This document shows, in pieces, positions 6,428 through 7,530 of a stretch of DNA of 7,530 nucleotides. Source of the stretch: DTKY01 sp037440765 (GTDB lineage: Bacteria > Acidobacteriota > Terriglobia > Bryobacterales > Bryobacteraceae); contig JBBITL010000136.1 in assembly GCA_037440765.1 (NCBI GenBank), positions 1 to 7,530 on the forward strand, given 5' to 3'. The notes beneath the pieces are model-generated. The model was not told where the DNA came from. It made no database searches and saw nothing but the letters and a program-made list of their open reading frames with translations. Within the stretch, counting starts at the first letter, position 1; each line of letters opens with the position of its first letter. The translations under genes and the position numbers were made by a program.

Positions 6428-7072
6428 ATGAGTAATGTGGTGCAGGCCTCCGCTTTTCTGGGAGCCGTGCTCATCTACCTCTGGTTCCTGGCGATACCGC
6501 TGCCCTGGACCGGCGTGCTCCTGCCGGCCGCGGTGGCTGTCTCCTGGTGGAAGCGGGCGCTGACGGCCACCAGCCTGGGACTCGGCTGGAGAGGCTTGGC
6601 CGCTTCATTCAGGGCATGGAGAGCGCTGTGGATCGTGGCGGCGCTTGCGTTCGTGGGTCTGGGATACGACTCGCTGTTCCGCTGGGCGGCTCTGGAGCGT
6701 GGCGCGCTCTACTTCGCCTGGAGCGCGGCGCAGCAGGTGGTATACCAGTCGATGACTTACCTGCCGCTGCGGCATCACCTGCGGAGGGTGGCGCCTGCCG
6801 CATGCCTGGCGGGGCTGGCGTTCGCGGCCGTGCATGCTCCGAACCCGGTGCTCGTCCCGGCTACGCTGGCCTGGGGCGCCGTCTCGAGCCTGCTGTTTGA
6901 GCGCTGCCGGTCCGTGTGGGGCCTGGCGCTGATGCAGGTGATGCTCTCCTCGATGCTGATGCGGGTGACGCCCCGTGAGTTGCACCATGGTTTCCGGATC
7001 GGCCCGTTCTACTGCCTGGAGGCCGCCGGGACGTTTGCGCCGCCTATAGGGCTGGGCGCGGACGCTCCGTGA
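6428..7072 (+). CDS. CPBP/CAAX-protease-like integral membrane protein with degenerate active site
   Basis: The 214-residue product is strongly hydrophobic with about six membrane segments (around 8-38, 64-80, 95-112, 121-136, 141-157, 162-178). The fold is suggested by the order of CPBP (CAAX amino-terminal protease) motifs. The FxxxH motif is intact as FAAVH at 132-136. The EExxxR motif position reads QQVVYQ at 102-107, with both glutamates and the arginine replaced by Gln. The HxxxN position reads QVMLS at 170-174. A glutamic intramembrane protease needs the first motif, so this protein is probably not a protease of the standard type and may have a scaffold or binding role. Start ATG 6428 has no strong ribosome-binding site. 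The gene is divergent from the C_GCAxxG_C_C gene and convergent with the PilZ gene 27 bases away. Family membership is moderately sure. Confidence 0.65.
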   Translation: MSNVVQASAFLGAVLIYLWFLAIPLPWTGVLLPAAVAVSWWKRALTATSLGLGWRGLAASFRAWRALWIVAALAFVGLGYDSLFRWAALERGALYFAWSAAQQVVYQSMTYLPLRHHLRRVAPAACLAGLAFAAVHAPNPVLVPATLAWGAVSSLLFERCRSVWGLALMQVMLSSMLMRVTPRELHHGFRIGPFYCLEAAGTFAPPIGLGADAP

Positions 7073-7099
7073 TGAGGCGGCAGGCGTTTCCGGAGGCTT

Positions 7100-7432
7100 C
7101 TACGGACGCAAGGAGCGGACGATCTTGCGCCAGCGGTCCACCTGCTCGCTGGCGGCGCCTTCGAATCTGAACTCCACGCCGAGGATGCCGCTGGGGTGGG
7201 CATACCGCACCACGCCGAACTCGGCGAAGCCGAAGGCATCGATGCGGACGTTCAAGGACGTCCCCACCGGAGGGCCCCCGCCGGGAAGGCGAAGCCGCAG
7301 ACCTCCCTCGGAGACGTCCAGGCAATAGGCGCGCTCGAACAGCATCCCCCGGCCGCGGGCCTCCCAGTAGAGGTCGACATAAGCTTTGGCCGGGCTCCTG
7401 TGGTATCGGCGCGAATCCAGACGGGGCTTCAC
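7100..7432 (-). CDS. Single-domain PilZ protein, predicted c-di-GMP receptor
   Basis: PilZ domains bind cyclic di-GMP and relay the signal to partner proteins in motility, adhesion or polysaccharide export. Both signature motifs are present in the right order: RRYHR (8-12, RxxxR type) and DVSEGG (39-44, D/NxSxxG), separated by about 26 residues as usual. The rest, GTSLNVRI to GILGVEF, fits the beta barrel, and a C-terminal helix follows (QVDRWRKIVRSL). About 110 residues is a bare PilZ domain with no output domain, so it must act through a partner that is not evident nearby. GTG 7432 has AGGGG eight bases upstream; TTG 7456 gives an extra eight residues but has a weak site. It lies 43 bases downstream of the tRNA-Glu on the same strand. 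Confidence 0.88.
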   Translation of the reverse strand: MKPRLDSRRYHRSPAKAYVDLYWEARGRGMLFERAYCLDVSEGGLRLRLPGGGPPVGTSLNVRIDAFGFAEFGVVRYAHPSGILGVEFRFEGAASEQVDRWRKIVRSLRP

Positions 7433-7475
7433 AGGCACAACCCCTATGATAGTCAACGGCGGGCTGTCTCAGGTT

Positions 7476-7530
7476 TGGCGTCCCCAGGGGGGATTCGAAC
7501 CCCCGTTACCGCCGTGAAAGGGCGATGTCC
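7476..7530 (-). tRNA. tRNA-Glu(TTC), 3' 55 nt; 5' end outside the window
   Basis: Read on the minus strand, the sequence gives the anticodon stem and loop TCGCC-CTTTCAC-GGCGG (anticodon TTC, glutamate; 7509-7525), a TAAC-type variable region, a GGGGG-TTCGAAT-CCCCC T arm, the acceptor strand TGGGGAC, discriminator G and an encoded CCA (7476-7478). This matches bacterial tRNA-Glu closely. Only the D arm and 5' acceptor strand are cut off by the window edge. There is no sign of an attachment-site duplication next to it. Confidence 0.93.

Overview
The window is high-GC bacterial DNA. Its gene repertoire (TrkA/TrkH, a Tat-exported C_GCAxxG_C_C protein, a PilZ protein, an S12 serine hydrolase) and frequent GTG/TTG starts would suit a soil or sediment bacterium such as an Acidobacteriota. 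That assignment is inference; no marker gene fixes it.

The window falls into two parts. Positions 1 to about 1188 look like the end of an integrated genetic element. On the minus strand a plausible promoter (about 982-1008) leads into a 62-residue unknown protein, then a GTGA overlap, then a Toprim-domain primase-like gene that runs off the left edge. The primase-like gene begins in one frame and carries its Toprim domain in another, and has no CHC2 zinc ribbon, so it appears broken. At 1144-1188 lies the 3' part of a tRNA-Gly(CCC), from the anticodon loop to CCA, with no 5' half. This is what a tyrosine-recombinase element leaves at its far end after inserting into a tRNA gene. The intact tRNA and probably the integrase should lie left of the window.

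From about 1189 onward the DNA reads as chromosomal backbone. It holds an exported S12 beta-lactamase-like hydrolase (1239-2219); a translationally coupled trkA-trkH potassium uptake operon (2310-5134); a convergent minus-strand pair, an exported cysteine-motif protein (6378-5785) followed by a metallo-beta-lactamase-fold hydrolase (5776-5144); a divergent CPBP-family membrane protein whose protease motifs are degenerate (6428-7072); a single-domain PilZ protein (7432-7100); and the 3' 55 nt of a tRNA-Glu(TTC) cut by the right edge.

Functionally, TrkA is the cytosolic nucleotide-binding gate of the TrkH channel, so those two genes form one system. The MBL hydrolase and the exported C_GCAxxG_C_C protein are probably co-transcribed, but their joint role is unknown. 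I found no CRISPR array, insertion sequence or defence system. The most interesting parts are the tRNA-Gly attachment junction, the broken primase next to it, and the repeat/palindrome structure between the element's putative promoter and the junction.
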